Below, piece after piece: positions 56,001 through 64,000 of a DNA stretch of 64,000 nucleotides; within the stretch, counting starts at the first letter, position 1, and each line of letters begins with the position of its first letter. Made by a program: the position numbers and the translations under genes. The stretch comes from Maribacter sp. BPC-D8 (GTDB lineage: Bacteria; Bacteroidota; Bacteroidia; Flavobacteriales; Flavobacteriaceae): assembly GCF_035207705.1 (NCBI RefSeq), contig NZ_CP128187.1, positions 2,914,001 to 2,978,000 of the forward strand, in the 5' to 3' direction. The notes under the pieces are model-generated. The model worked only from the letters and a program-made list of their open reading frames with translations, made no database searches and was not told the DNA's origin.

Positions 56001-56352
56001 TAAAGCACGTGCCCTCTTCGAAAAACTAAAAAAGAAGTACCAAGAAAGATTAGAGTATTATGCTTCTACAAGTTTAGACGAACAATACAGCAATATTGAT
56101 GATATCATCGCAGATATGGAAGCATACAGACGTAATATAGATATCATTATCACTAATGATAATGAAGATATGGCCGAGAAAGAAACATTGATATTCAACG
56201 AGTACATCGACAAGTTTCAACACTTCTACAAAGATGAAGATGATATGGACATGCGTGAAGAAATGCAACAGCCCAATCCAGATATGATGGATACGGTACC
56301 AGTATCTGATACTATTCTACCAGACAATACCAAAACCGAGATCATAGAATAA
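53029..56352 (+). CDS. DUF2723 family multi-pass membrane protein (GT117 / protein O-mannosyltransferase-like)
   Basis: 1107 aa. The N-terminal half contains about 10-12 helices with the family pattern TVEPTNSFWDAGEYIATAAKLQVGHPPGAPLLQM, whose acidic residues after the first helix resemble GT-C glycosyltransferases. The C-terminal soluble part (about 640-1107) has IGDNDTFPIWYAQEIEN, typical of DUF2723 proteins, and a helical, acidic end. It probably transfers a sugar from a lipid carrier to exported protein or glycan. Substrate unknown. It is transcribed away from tRNA-Gln and ends at a bidirectional terminator. Confidence 0.88.
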   Translation: MFSKNYHKWDTILGWSVFFIALITYYITVEPTNSFWDAGEYIATAAKLQVGHPPGAPLLQMIGAFFAMFALEPSQVAMMVNLVSGVSSAFTILFMFWTITNITRKLIDNDGPLTNSKAIAVFGSALVGSLAFTYSDSFWFNAVETEVYAMASFIMALLLWMGLKWVDNLDDPRGNKWIVLISFVVGLTFGIQFMGFLAIPSIGLLYYFKTYKETTVKNFLLANIIVIAILMLVYKFSLTYILQLFGWGEVFFINSIGLPFNSGSIIIGLLFIAAFYFALNYTRKNNYRTGNTIVLCMMFLFLGFSSWLMLPIRANAKVVINENNPEDARALLAYYNREQYPGVDSPVYGTYYSDMFAPAGEDQDGKPKYEKDYALGKYIIVNKYVDAVQGPNPKHQGLLPRMWSSQNAENYMRYFGALDFKITQPNLELRQAAKQIKIGFANGDIGADQYISFLKRFDEYIEVQPPTVWDNVKYMVEFQFNYMYLRYFMWNFVGKQNDVQGRYNENGNWLSGINAIDSMRLGSQDNLPSDIQNNPGRNTYFFLPLILGIIGIVFQVSKDKKQFWVLLIFFLFTGLAIQFYTNPGIFQPRERDYSLVGSFYVFALWIGLGVYGLYDSFKDWITPKILAPVVVVVTLLAVPTVMAVQNWDDHDRSGRFTANSSAKAYLDSCQEDVGAILFTIGDNDTFPIWYAQEIENYRTDVRIVCTSLFETDWYVDQMKVAAYESAPIPSQITHEKYRLGSRDVLYHQGITENRWPIKDFINWIDSDKPRTKLKYLFEQNGADLSQYSEDTQNMVYYPTNKIRVPVNKQNVLSSGLVKEKDADLIVEYIDIDLPGAITKKSMMMLDILANNDWKRPLYFSGGSFDDAEYLWMKDYLQLDGLAYKLVPIRTERPNAFELGRIDTDLMYDIVTGWDWGNAGGDIYHDTQTRIQSVSFRGNLARLTEALIKENKMDRAKDIIEISLTNMPVDKFGYYTLIEPFIDGYYKVGEGDKARALFEKLKKKYQERLEYYASTSLDEQYSNIDDIIADMEAYRRNIDIIITNDNEDMAEKETLIFNEYIDKFQHFYKDEDDMDMREEMQQPNPDMMDTVPVSDTILPDNTKTEIIE

Positions 56353-56379
56353 AAGATGCTGTTGAAAATAATGCACAAT

Positions 56380-56416
56380 AAAAAAGCTTTGAGTCTCCAC
56401 TCAAAGCTTTTTTTTA
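56380..56416. terminator. Bidirectional terminator between DUF2723 and thioredoxin-like genes
   Basis: A 13-bp perfect stem AAAAGCTTTGAGT/ACTCAAAGCTTTT with a 4-nt loop, A-rich left and T-rich right. Confidence 0.92.
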
Positions 56417-56434
56417 TTTTAAAATTGTGATAGT

Positions 56435-56731
56435 TTAAACGTATTCTTTCAGAATACCCATTAGCGTAGTAGCATCTTGCTCACCACTTTGTCGCCATAC
56501 CATTTCACCTTTTTTATAAATCATAAGTGTAGGTAGACCTTTAACACGTAGCGCTTGAGAAAGCTCTTTGTTCTTATCCACATCAATCTTTATAACCTTA
56601 CCTCTATTACCTAAGGCAGCGGCCACATCTCTTAATACAGAATGCATTGCAGTCGACTGTTCGTTCCACTCTGCATAAAAATCAAGTAGAACGGGTACCT
56701 TTAAATCTATTAGCTCACCAAATTTGGACAT
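56435..56731 (-). CDS. Thioredoxin-fold protein lacking the active-site cysteines
   Basis: 98 aa, a complete thioredoxin fold by length and motifs: VPVLLDFYAEW (12-22), the cis-Pro loop VKGLPTLMIYKKG (Pro67), and VIKIDVDKN. Where thioredoxins have WCGPC it has Trp22-Asn-Glu-Gln-Ser26, and the whole protein contains no cysteine. It cannot do thiol-disulfide exchange. The fold is otherwise well kept, so it is not a decaying gene. Such proteins may work as binding or chaperone partners. It stands alone; a TACATTTG box at 56755-56762 may be part of its promoter. Confidence 0.9.
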   Translation of the reverse strand: MSKFGELIDLKVPVLLDFYAEWNEQSTAMHSVLRDVAAALGNRGKVIKIDVDKNKELSQALRVKGLPTLMIYKKGEMVWRQSGEQDATTLMGILKEYV

Positions 56732-56823
56732 AAAAAATGCTTTTCTTAGTTATCCAAATGTAATAAAAATTGTTAAAATACTAGTCTTAGCATTCCAATT
56801 GTAACGCTCTAAAAGGGTTAAAA

Positions 56824-58053
56824 TCATGTTAACGCCTTTTTCTTGAGTGTTATTACGGTGATTTCAGGCCAAATTCCTACCCTACCTGGGTATCCTAAAA
56901 AGCCAAAACCTCTGTTTACATTAATAAATTGACCCATTTCTTTATAGATACCTGCCCAATAAGGGTACCTCCATTTCACAGGGCTCCACTTGATCCATCC
57001 AGGTATTTCGATACCAAATTGCATACCGTGGGTATGTCCGCTTAAAGTTAAATGATAATGATAAGCATCTTGTATTACCTCCATTTCCCAGTGCGATGGA
57101 TCATGACTCATCAATATTTTAAAATCATCGGCATTAATCTTTGAAGCCGCTTTTTTAAGATCACCCGCTTTTTTGAATCCACCTTTACCCCAATTCTCCA
57201 CTCCTACCAATGCAATTTTATCATCTCCTTTTTGCAAGTACCTGTGCTCGTTAAGCAGAAGATCAAAACCCATTTTCTTTTGCAGTGTTTTTAAGTCTTC
57301 TAAATTCTGATGTTTTAGTTCTTCTGTATCCCAAGGGATGTAATCTCCGTAATCATGATTTCCTAAAACTGAAAACTTGCCATCTTTAGCCTCAAGGGTA
57401 CTGAACAAATCTGCCCATGGTTCCATTTCAGAAGTCATATTATTGACCATATCACCAGTAAACAACAAAACATCACTTTTTTGCTTATTGATTAAGTCAA
57501 TACCATATTCTATCATCTTTCTATCATCAAAACTACCACTATGTATATCTGAAATTTGAGTAATCTGATAGCCGTCAAAACTATCGGGTAAATCATCGAA
57601 CTCTAAATCGTATTTCAAGACTTTAAAGTTGTATTTACCTTTATACATACCATACAATAGCGCACCAAAAGGAACTGCAGCAATACCTAAAGCGAGTAAA
57701 CTTAAAAATCGTCTTCTAGCAGGTAATCCGAATTGTTTTTCTTCACCATATAACTTTTGATATAAACCAGAAATTAGGCGATACATATCTTCAGAGAACA
57801 AAAACAGAATAGTAATGATATTGAAAGTCAACATGGTCAATAAAAACCCGAAAGCATAACTTTTAGGTATACTTAAAACACGACCTGTTTCTTCACCAAT
57901 AGAGAATTGATATATAAAATTGATCATAACAACCAAAGAGATTGCAATATAGATCCAAGACCACCACGGTTGTTTGGTAATGGTTTTCAATGCCTGAAGC
58001 ACATAAAAACTCAAAGCAACATAACCTATAACAAAAAGAACCCAACGTATCAT
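56824..58053 (-). CDS. Membrane-anchored metallophosphoesterase (YkuE-like)
   Basis: 409 aa. About four helices (residues 2-20, 35-50, 65-85 and 120-140) precede a calcineurin-like phosphoesterase domain with the full metal set: ISDIHSGSFDD, FTGDMVNN, VLGNHDYGDY, MSHDPSHW and LSGHTHGMQFG. YkuE-like relatives act on UDP-2,3-diacylglucosamine or similar phosphoesters; the true substrate here is unknown. The active site probably faces the membrane surface. A TATCTTTG box lies at 58068-58075, 14 bp before the ATG. Confidence 0.9.
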   Translation of the reverse strand: MIRWVLFVIGYVALSFYVLQALKTITKQPWWSWIYIAISLVVMINFIYQFSIGEETGRVLSIPKSYAFGFLLTMLTFNIITILFLFSEDMYRLISGLYQKLYGEEKQFGLPARRRFLSLLALGIAAVPFGALLYGMYKGKYNFKVLKYDLEFDDLPDSFDGYQITQISDIHSGSFDDRKMIEYGIDLINKQKSDVLLFTGDMVNNMTSEMEPWADLFSTLEAKDGKFSVLGNHDYGDYIPWDTEELKHQNLEDLKTLQKKMGFDLLLNEHRYLQKGDDKIALVGVENWGKGGFKKAGDLKKAASKINADDFKILMSHDPSHWEMEVIQDAYHYHLTLSGHTHGMQFGIEIPGWIKWSPVKWRYPYWAGIYKEMGQFINVNRGFGFLGYPGRVGIWPEITVITLKKKALT

Positions 58054-58110
58054 GATTAATTTTTTTACAAAGATATCTGTATAACAGCGGTATGCGTGCC
58101 CATTTGCATT

Positions 58111-58833
58111 TTATTTAACCTTGGCAACTACCGCTTTAATATTTTCTAATTGCGTAACTGCAATATGATCATTACTTAAAAAACTCTCTGAATTCATAGA
58201 GATAATAGGTTTTTTAGCCAAGGTTTGCATCATAGCTGTACCAGATAGATGAACCGCACTAAATCCTTTATTTTTAAAACTAGCAACATTACCGGCATTA
58301 ACACCTGAACCGGGCATAATTTGAATAGACTTGGTTTTCCTTTTTAATTCGGATAAAAAATCAATACCTAGAGGAGCAGATTTCTGTTGACCAGATGATA
58401 ATATATAATCTACTTGCATTGCCTCAAGTTGGCATAATGCTTCCGACGGATTCTTGATCCAATCAAACGCTCTATGAAAGGTGAATTTTAAATTACCAGC
58501 CGCAGTCTTCAGTTTTTGCGTCTGCGCAACATCCAAAGAAAAATCATTCAAAAGAGCTCCAGATACAATTCCGTCAAAACCTAATTCAACACATAATTCA
58601 ATATCAGAAAGCATGATATTTAATTCATCAATCGTATAGGTAAAATCTCCGCTACGTGGTCTAATCAACACATGAACCGGAATATTCACTTGTGCTTTCA
58701 CAGCCTTCAACAATCCGTAAGAAGGTGTTAACCCGCCAACTGCCAATTCTGAACATAGCTCAATACGGTCTGCACCAGCACGTTCGGCAACTAAGGCAGA
58801 TTCTAAAGAATTAGCACAAACTTCTACTATCAT
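58111..58833 (-). CDS. cutC: CutC family protein (copper homeostasis-type TIM barrel)
   Basis: 240 aa. The CutC barrel is clear: VEVCANSLESALVAERAGADRIELCSELAVGGLTPSYG, then VHVLIRPRSGDFTYTIDE and IMPGSGVNAGNV. Cys and His residues conserved in the family are present. The link to copper tolerance is an old genetic one and biochemically unclear. It is divergent from the glycosylasparaginase gene across 41 bp, which must hold both promoters. Confidence 0.93.
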   Translation of the reverse strand: MIVEVCANSLESALVAERAGADRIELCSELAVGGLTPSYGLLKAVKAQVNIPVHVLIRPRSGDFTYTIDELNIMLSDIELCVELGFDGIVSGALLNDFSLDVAQTQKLKTAAGNLKFTFHRAFDWIKNPSEALCQLEAMQVDYILSSGQQKSAPLGIDFLSELKRKTKSIQIMPGSGVNAGNVASFKNKGFSAVHLSGTAMMQTLAKKPIISMNSESFLSNDHIAVTQLENIKAVVAKVK

Positions 58834-58874
58834 ATTGCTATATTTAAGGTCACTAAAAGTAAAGAACCAAACCC

Positions 58875-59861
58875 ATGAAAAGAAGAAAGTTTCTAAGAAA
58901 TTCTACTACCGCGGCTGCAGGAATAGTATCGGCACCGTTATTAGCTTCATTTAAAGACAAAACTACAGATATAGTAAGCAGCAAAGCTGGAATTATACCG
59001 ATAGCAATTTGCACATGGGATTTTGGAAATGCAACTGCTAAAGCATGGGAAGTTTTAGAAAAAGGTGGCAATGCGCTAGATGCAGTTCACCAAGGTGTAA
59101 TGGTCGAAGAAAATGACTTAAACAATAGCACTGTAGGTAATGGCGGTAGACCAGACAGAGATGGCAATGTTACTTTAGACGCTTGTATTATGGACAAAGA
59201 TGGTAATTGTGGTGCTGTACTTGCTATGCAAAATATAGCTAACCCTATTTCGGTTGCTAGAAAAGTGATGGAAGAGACTCCACATGTAATGCTTGCCGGC
59301 AAAGGTGCCGAACAGTTTGCCTACGAACAAGGTTTTGAAAAAACTGATTTGCTTACCGAAGAATCGAAACAAGCTTGGGAAGAGTGGAAAAAAACATCGC
59401 AGTACAAACCCATCATCAATATTGAAAATCACGATACTATTGGTATGTTAGCAATTGATGCCGATGGTGATATTGCAGGCGCATGTACTACTAGCGGAAT
59501 GGCATATAAAATGGCAGGTAGAGTTGGTGACTCCCCCATTATTGGAGCTGGACTATTCGTGGACAATGAAATTGGTGGCGCTACTGCAACAGGTGTCGGT
59601 GAAGAAGTGGTCAGAACTGTTGGTAGTTTCTTAATCGTAGAATTAATGCGACAAGGCAAATCGCCGCAAGAAGCATGCGAAGAAGGTGTAAAACGCATCA
59701 TCGCTAAAAATAAGGATAAGCAAGATTTTCAAATCGGATTTATCGCAATTAATAAAAAAGGTGAAACAGGCGGTTATTGCATTCACCCAGGGTTTACATA
59801 TAGAACTTATACTAAAGAAGGTCATGTAAACAATCCTTCAGAAAGTTATTTAAAAAGTTAA
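58875..59861 (+). CDS. Glycosylasparaginase (N4-(beta-N-acetylglucosaminyl)-L-asparaginase), Tat-exported
   Basis: 328 aa Ntn-hydrolase that cleaves the GlcNAc-Asn bond of N-glycans. A Tat-like signal peptide is seen (KRRKFLRNS, then an Ala-rich hydrophobic part to about residue 25). The self-cleavage site is Asp187-Thr188 in ENHDTIGM; Thr188 becomes the N-terminal nucleophile of the beta subunit. Substrate-binding segments GRVGDSPIIGAGLFVDNEIGGATATGVGEE and NGGRPDRDG are typical. It closely follows the plan of the flavobacterial enzyme known from Elizabethkingia. Confidence 0.93.
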   Translation: MKRRKFLRNSTTAAAGIVSAPLLASFKDKTTDIVSSKAGIIPIAICTWDFGNATAKAWEVLEKGGNALDAVHQGVMVEENDLNNSTVGNGGRPDRDGNVTLDACIMDKDGNCGAVLAMQNIANPISVARKVMEETPHVMLAGKGAEQFAYEQGFEKTDLLTEESKQAWEEWKKTSQYKPIINIENHDTIGMLAIDADGDIAGACTTSGMAYKMAGRVGDSPIIGAGLFVDNEIGGATATGVGEEVVRTVGSFLIVELMRQGKSPQEACEEGVKRIIAKNKDKQDFQIGFIAINKKGETGGYCIHPGFTYRTYTKEGHVNNPSESYLKS

Positions 59862-59963
59862 TACACTTCTTTAACTTGATTTAATACGGAAGCAATAGGG
59901 CAATCTCCCTTAATGTTTCCGTATCAATTTGTACTTTTAACGTTTTACAATCAATACTCAAAA

Positions 59964-62798
59964 ATGGCAGATCAAAAAAGACTCTTTTTGCTAGATGCAT
60001 ACGCACTAATTTTTCGTGGTTACTACGCACTTATAAAAAACCCTAGAATAAATTCTCAAGGCATGGATACCTCAGCAATTATGGGATTCATGAATTCTTT
60101 ATTCGATGTTATTCGTCGTGAAAAACCTGATCATTTAGCGGTTTGTTTTGATAAAGGAGGAAGTGCTGAACGTACAGAATTGTTCCCCGAGTATAAAGCC
60201 AACAGATCAGAAACTCCCGATGCCATCCGTATTGCCGTACCTTATATACAAGACATATTAAAGGCAATGCATATACCTGTAGTCGTAAAAGAAGGATGGG
60301 AAGCAGATGACATTATAGGTACTTTGGCAAAACAAGCCGAGAAAGAAGAATACAAGGTTTTTATGGTTACGCCAGATAAGGATTTTGGACAATTGGTTTC
60401 TGAAAATATCTTCATGTACCGCCCAGCAAGAATGGGTAATGGTATTGAAATTTGGGGTATTCCAGAAATTCAAAAGCGTTTCGGCGTTGAAAGACCAGAA
60501 CAGGTTATTGATTACTTGGGAATGATGGGTGATGCTAGCGATAACATCCCTGGATTGCCAGGCGTTGGCGACAAAACAGCAAAGAAGTTTATTGCCGATT
60601 TCGATTCTATGGAAGGTCTTTTGGCTAATACAGACAAGCTTAAGGGCAAAATGAAAGAAAAGGTAGAAGCTAATAAAGAATTAGGACTTCTATCTAAAAA
60701 ATTAGCGACTATTTGCTTAGATGTCGATGTCACTTTTAACGCTGGTGATTATGAAATGTCTGAACCAAATGCCGAAGGAGTTCAGAAAATTTTCGAAGAG
60801 CTTGAGTTTAGAAGATTAAAAGATCAGTTTATAAAATTATTTTCTACGGAAGTTGAAGAAGTTGCTACAGAGACTACTAGTAAACCAGCAGCCAAAAAAG
60901 AAATACAGGATGCTGGATCAGGGCAGTTTTCATTATTCGGAAGTCCCGCAGATTCTGGCGCAACCGTAAAAGATTTCTCAAGCAGAAAGACGATTGCAGA
61001 TGTCGCACACTCCTACCAAAGCGTTGCCCCAGGTATGGCGATGAAATTATTCTTAAAAAGCTTAATGCAGCAAACCTCAGTTTGTTTTGATACCGAAACT
61101 ACAGGTTTAGATCCTTTGACAGCAGAATTAGTTGGTATTGCTTTCTCTTGGGAAGCTACAAAAGGATATTACATTCCCTTCACTGATAATAAAGAAGAAG
61201 TACAAGCACTTTTAGAAGAGCTACGCCCTTTCTTTGAAGCTGAAGCAATCGAAAAAATAGGTCAAAACCTTAAGTACGATATTAAGGTATTGGATAAGTA
61301 CAATATTGATGTAAAAGGACCTTTGTTTGACACCATGTTGGCACACTATCTCATTAATCCAGATATGCGTCATAATATGGATGTATTGGCAGAGACGTAT
61401 TTAAACTACACTCCGGTTTCTATCACAGAACTTATTGGTAAAAAAGGAAAGAATCAATTGAGCATGCGCGATGTTCCGTTAGAAAAACAAACGGAATATG
61501 CTGTTGAAGATGCAGACATTACCTATCAACTTGCACAACATTTTAGACCAGAATTAAAAGAAGCCAACACAGAGACATTATTTCAAGAAATTGAAATTCC
61601 GTTATTACGTGTATTGGCAGACATGGAACTGGAGGGCATCAACTTAGATAAAGAATTCTTGAATTCACTTTCAGAAGATTTAAACAATGATATCGCCAAT
61701 CTAGAAAAGAAAATATACGAAGTTGCCGGTGAGGAATTTAACATTGGTTCACCAAAGCAATTAGGCGAAATACTTTTTGATAAATTAAAATTAGTAGCCA
61801 AACCTAAAAAGACAAAAACAGGTCAATATTCCACTGCAGAAGATGTGTTATCGTATTTGGCAAAAGACCATGAAATCATTCAGAATGTATTAGACTATAG
61901 AGGTCTTGCTAAATTAAAAAGCACTTACGTAGATGCGCTACCAGAACAGGTAGAACCATCTACAGGAAGAGTACATACAGATTATATGCAAACTGTAGCC
62001 GCAACAGGTCGATTAAGTAGTAACAATCCGAATTTACAGAACATACCTATTAGAACAGAACGCGGTAGACAAGTAAGAAAAGCATTCGTACCAAGAGATG
62101 AGAATTATACTTTATTAGCAGCAGATTACTCACAAATAGAGCTGCGTATTATTGCTGCTTTAAGTGAAGAGACTACAATGATAGAAGCTTTTAAAAATGG
62201 AGAGGATATTCACGCATCTACGGCATCAAAAGTATTTAATGTTCCGCTTGAAGAAGTAACTAGAGAACAACGTAGTAATGCCAAGACGGTAAACTTTGGT
62301 ATTATATATGGTGTCTCTGCCTTTGGTTTAAGTAACCAAACCGACTTATCAAGAAAAGAAGCGAAAGAATTAATAGACACCTACTACAAGACCTATCCAA
62401 AGCTACGGAATTACATGAGCGAGCAAGTTGATTTTGCTCGTGACAATGGCTATGTATCTACCGTTTTAGGTAGAAGAAGATATCTAAAAGACATCAACGG
62501 AAGTAACGCCATTGTTCGTGGTGCTGCAGAGCGAAATGCCGTAAACGCACCTATACAAGGTAGTGCTGCAGATATCATTAAAATTGCCATGATCAATATT
62601 CATAACAAACTAGAAAAAGGTAATTACAAGTCTAAAATGCTTTTGCAAGTACATGATGAATTGGTATTCGATATCTACAAACCAGAATTAGAAGAATTAC
62701 AATCACTCATTAAATCTGAAATGGAAAATGCATATAAAATTGCAGTTCCTTTAGATGTTGAGGTTGGCTTGGGTGAGAATTGGTTGGTTGCACATTAA
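59964..62798 (+). CDS. polA: DNA polymerase I
   Basis: 944 aa from the ATG at 59964 (MADQKRLFLLDAYALIFRGYY); an upstream ATG at 59913 would add 17 unusual residues. It has an N-terminal 5'-3' exonuclease (KPDHLAVCFD, WEADDIIGTLA, DASDNIPGLPGVGDKTA), a central 3'-5' exonuclease that looks active (VCFDTETTGLDP, LKYDIKVLDKY, YAVEDADITYQLA), and a polymerase domain (ATGRLSSNNPNLQNIP, LAADYSQIELRIIAA, NAKTVNFGIIYGVSAFGL, LQVHDELVFD). Monocistronic; an imperfect inverted repeat follows at 62868. Confidence 0.97.
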   Translation: MADQKRLFLLDAYALIFRGYYALIKNPRINSQGMDTSAIMGFMNSLFDVIRREKPDHLAVCFDKGGSAERTELFPEYKANRSETPDAIRIAVPYIQDILKAMHIPVVVKEGWEADDIIGTLAKQAEKEEYKVFMVTPDKDFGQLVSENIFMYRPARMGNGIEIWGIPEIQKRFGVERPEQVIDYLGMMGDASDNIPGLPGVGDKTAKKFIADFDSMEGLLANTDKLKGKMKEKVEANKELGLLSKKLATICLDVDVTFNAGDYEMSEPNAEGVQKIFEELEFRRLKDQFIKLFSTEVEEVATETTSKPAAKKEIQDAGSGQFSLFGSPADSGATVKDFSSRKTIADVAHSYQSVAPGMAMKLFLKSLMQQTSVCFDTETTGLDPLTAELVGIAFSWEATKGYYIPFTDNKEEVQALLEELRPFFEAEAIEKIGQNLKYDIKVLDKYNIDVKGPLFDTMLAHYLINPDMRHNMDVLAETYLNYTPVSITELIGKKGKNQLSMRDVPLEKQTEYAVEDADITYQLAQHFRPELKEANTETLFQEIEIPLLRVLADMELEGINLDKEFLNSLSEDLNNDIANLEKKIYEVAGEEFNIGSPKQLGEILFDKLKLVAKPKKTKTGQYSTAEDVLSYLAKDHEIIQNVLDYRGLAKLKSTYVDALPEQVEPSTGRVHTDYMQTVAATGRLSSNNPNLQNIPIRTERGRQVRKAFVPRDENYTLLAADYSQIELRIIAALSEETTMIEAFKNGEDIHASTASKVFNVPLEEVTREQRSNAKTVNFGIIYGVSAFGLSNQTDLSRKEAKELIDTYYKTYPKLRNYMSEQVDFARDNGYVSTVLGRRRYLKDINGSNAIVRGAAERNAVNAPIQGSAADIIKIAMINIHNKLEKGNYKSKMLLQVHDELVFDIYKPELEELQSLIKSEMENAYKIAVPLDVEVGLGENWLVAH

Positions 62799-62867
62799 CA
62801 GCCATATTTGTAATATAAAAACCACACATTGTAAGAAACAATTGTAGTATTTTGACGAAAATATTCT

Positions 62868-62907
62868 GTTAACAAAACGCTAATATTTATATTAGTGTTT
62901 TGCTAAC
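62868..62907. repeat. 17-bp inverted repeat between polA and the LRR protein gene
   Basis: Left arm 62868-62884 (GTTAACAAAACGCTAAT) and right arm 62891-62907 pair in 15 of 17 positions plus one G-T pair, around a 6-nt loop. It ends 11 bp before the ATG of the next gene. A short T-containing stretch follows, but not a clear T-run. It may be the polA terminator, an operator or a 5'-UTR structure. Confidence 0.7.
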
Positions 62908-62918
62908 CATATTTTACT

Positions 62919-64000
62919 ATGATTAAAAACTACACTAGGCTGCTATTGGCTGTTTTCTTTTTGTCTTCAATTACAGGGTTTTCACAAACTAATTACTTAC
63001 AAAATGCCAGCTTTGAAAGTTGGTCAGGAAATCCAGAATCACCCGATAGTTGGAGTATTGCTAACGAAAACGGTATTTCTAAAAGTACTGATACCACAGA
63101 AGGTAACTTTTCCTTAGACTTGGACCTAAACAACACTTTAGTAAATCAAACCATACTTAGCACATGGAACACTAGCGATATAGCTTTGACACCAAACGCT
63201 AACCATACATTTACTTTTGATTACAAGATTAGTACAGAAGCCGGAAACAATCTAAGTGCTTATTTAGATATTGTTAAAGACGAAGGAAGTTATACTATAC
63301 AATACATTCATGAATTTATTCCTCTAGTAAGTGACGGTGCTTGGCATACATATACTTTTGACTTTAATACTGAGATCGAAGAAGATTATGCTTTTGAATT
63401 AATGTTTAGAGCCAATACTAGTCCTGCAAGCTCAATAATAGTTGACAATCTACAAGTTTTGGGTGAAAACACAGCAACCAACACTGACAGAGATGCCTTA
63501 GTTGCACTTTATAACGCCACAGGTGGTGATAATTGGACAACACCCTGGGATTTAAATGCGGATATCAGCACTTGGGCAGGTGTATTGTTAAACTCAGAAA
63601 ATAGGGTTATATCATTAATTTTAGACTCTGATAATTTAATAGGAGAAATACCAAGCGAAATAGGGAACCTTTCTGAATTATATTATCTTAGAATTACTAG
63701 AAATAATATAACTGGAAGTATACCAGCCGAAATTGGCAACCTTAATAAATTAAAAAGCCTTTTTTTATTTCAAAACGAACTAGAAGGCAATCTACCTAGT
63801 TCATTAGGGAATCTATCAGATTTAGAAAATTTGAACCTTGGCTCCAATAACCTTCAAGGTACAATACCAATAGAACTTGGCAATTTAAACTCTATTCAAA
63901 AAATTGATATTGGATATAATCAATTGACCGGATCTATTCCTTCAGCCTTAAGTAATTTAACCACATTAATAGAATTAAACTTTTTCAACAACCAATTAAC
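62919..64000 (+). CDS. Secreted leucine-rich-repeat protein, 3' end outside the window
   Basis: The frame is open from ATG 62919 to the window end (360 codons, no stop). A signal peptide (about 1-22, LLLAVFFLSSITGFSQ) leads to a beta-rich domain (about 25-185: NYLQNASFESWSGNPESPDSW ... IVDNLQVLGENT) that looks like a carbohydrate-binding jelly-roll module. Then comes RDALVALYNATGGDNWT, the usual entry to plant-type LRRs, and at least five repeats of the form GNL..L..L.L..N.L.G.IP. Such proteins in flavobacteria are often T9SS cargo with a C-terminal sorting domain, which would lie beyond the window. Confidence 0.88.
   Translation, partial: MIKNYTRLLLAVFFLSSITGFSQTNYLQNASFESWSGNPESPDSWSIANENGISKSTDTTEGNFSLDLDLNNTLVNQTILSTWNTSDIALTPNANHTFTFDYKISTEAGNNLSAYLDIVKDEGSYTIQYIHEFIPLVSDGAWHTYTFDFNTEIEEDYAFELMFRANTSPASSIIVDNLQVLGENTATNTDRDALVALYNATGGDNWTTPWDLNADISTWAGVLLNSENRVISLILDSDNLIGEIPSEIGNLSELYYLRITRNNITGSIPAEIGNLNKLKSLFLFQNELEGNLPSSLGNLSDLENLNLGSNNLQGTIPIELGNLNSIQKIDIGYNQLTGSIPSALSNLTTLIELNFFNNQL

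Noticed and set aside
59913..59963. Upstream ATG extending polA by 17 residues
   Set aside because: MFPYQFVLLTFYNQYSK is unlike any DNA polymerase I start; the ATG at 59964 gives the usual MADQKRLFLLDAYAL-type beginning.

Overview
The window is AT-rich chromosomal DNA of a Bacteroidetes bacterium, most likely a marine member of the Flavobacteriaceae. Evidence: the gliding/type IX secretion gene sprA downstream of ruvA and next to gcvH and a vanZ-like gene; an Alternative Complex III (act) operon fused to aa3 oxidase genes; DUF2723, DUF3341, DUF420 and GIN-domain proteins; and Bacteroidetes-type promoters (TTG, 17-20 bp, TAnnTTTG) instead of -35/-10 boxes. I saw no phage, transposon, CRISPR or rRNA. 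This is mostly core genome with a strong respiratory theme; a genus (Maribacter/Zobellia-like) would be a guess.

Layout. 1-8252 (minus): a split MacAB-type export operon with four FtsX-type permeases, one ATPase, two periplasmic adaptors and the first codons of a probable outer-membrane channel. 8369-13600 (minus): cytochrome oxidase accessory genes, i.e. a 72-aa CxxC membrane protein, DUF420, SCO1, a cysteine-less SCO-like protein, subunit IV, two subunit III proteins and haem O synthase. 13711-16193: a secreted metallo-beta-lactamase-fold hydrolase, TonB, VanZ-like and gcvH. 16328-24108: the 7.2-kb sprA gene behind ruvA. 24182-33448: malic enzyme, an MFS sugar-type transporter, queG-ruvB, an acyl-CoA oxidase-like flavoprotein and a GIN-domain protein.

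33582-45359 (minus): the respiratory core, actABCDEF followed by oxidase subunits II and I, ending at a strong terminator. Together with the assembly genes at 8-13 kb this encodes menaquinol-to-oxygen electron transfer (ACIII-aa3) and much of its copper and haem maturation. 45592-50613: a SPOR protein and the rimP-nusA-infB operon with a promoter and leader hairpin. 50835-64000: a cation/proton antiporter, a small membrane protein, tRNA-Gln, a DUF2723 membrane protein, a cysteine-less thioredoxin, a metallophosphoesterase, cutC, a Tat-exported glycosylasparaginase, polA, and the 5' part of a secreted leucine-rich-repeat protein that runs off the window.

No wholly new defence-like or mobile system is visible. 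The least explained features are the helix-hairpin-helix domain fused to ActC, the catalytically dead SCO and thioredoxin paralogues, the tiny CxxC protein in the oxidase-assembly operon, the duplicated export cassette sharing one ATPase, and the leader hairpin of rimP-nusA-infB. All coordinates come from reading the sequence; no database search was run.
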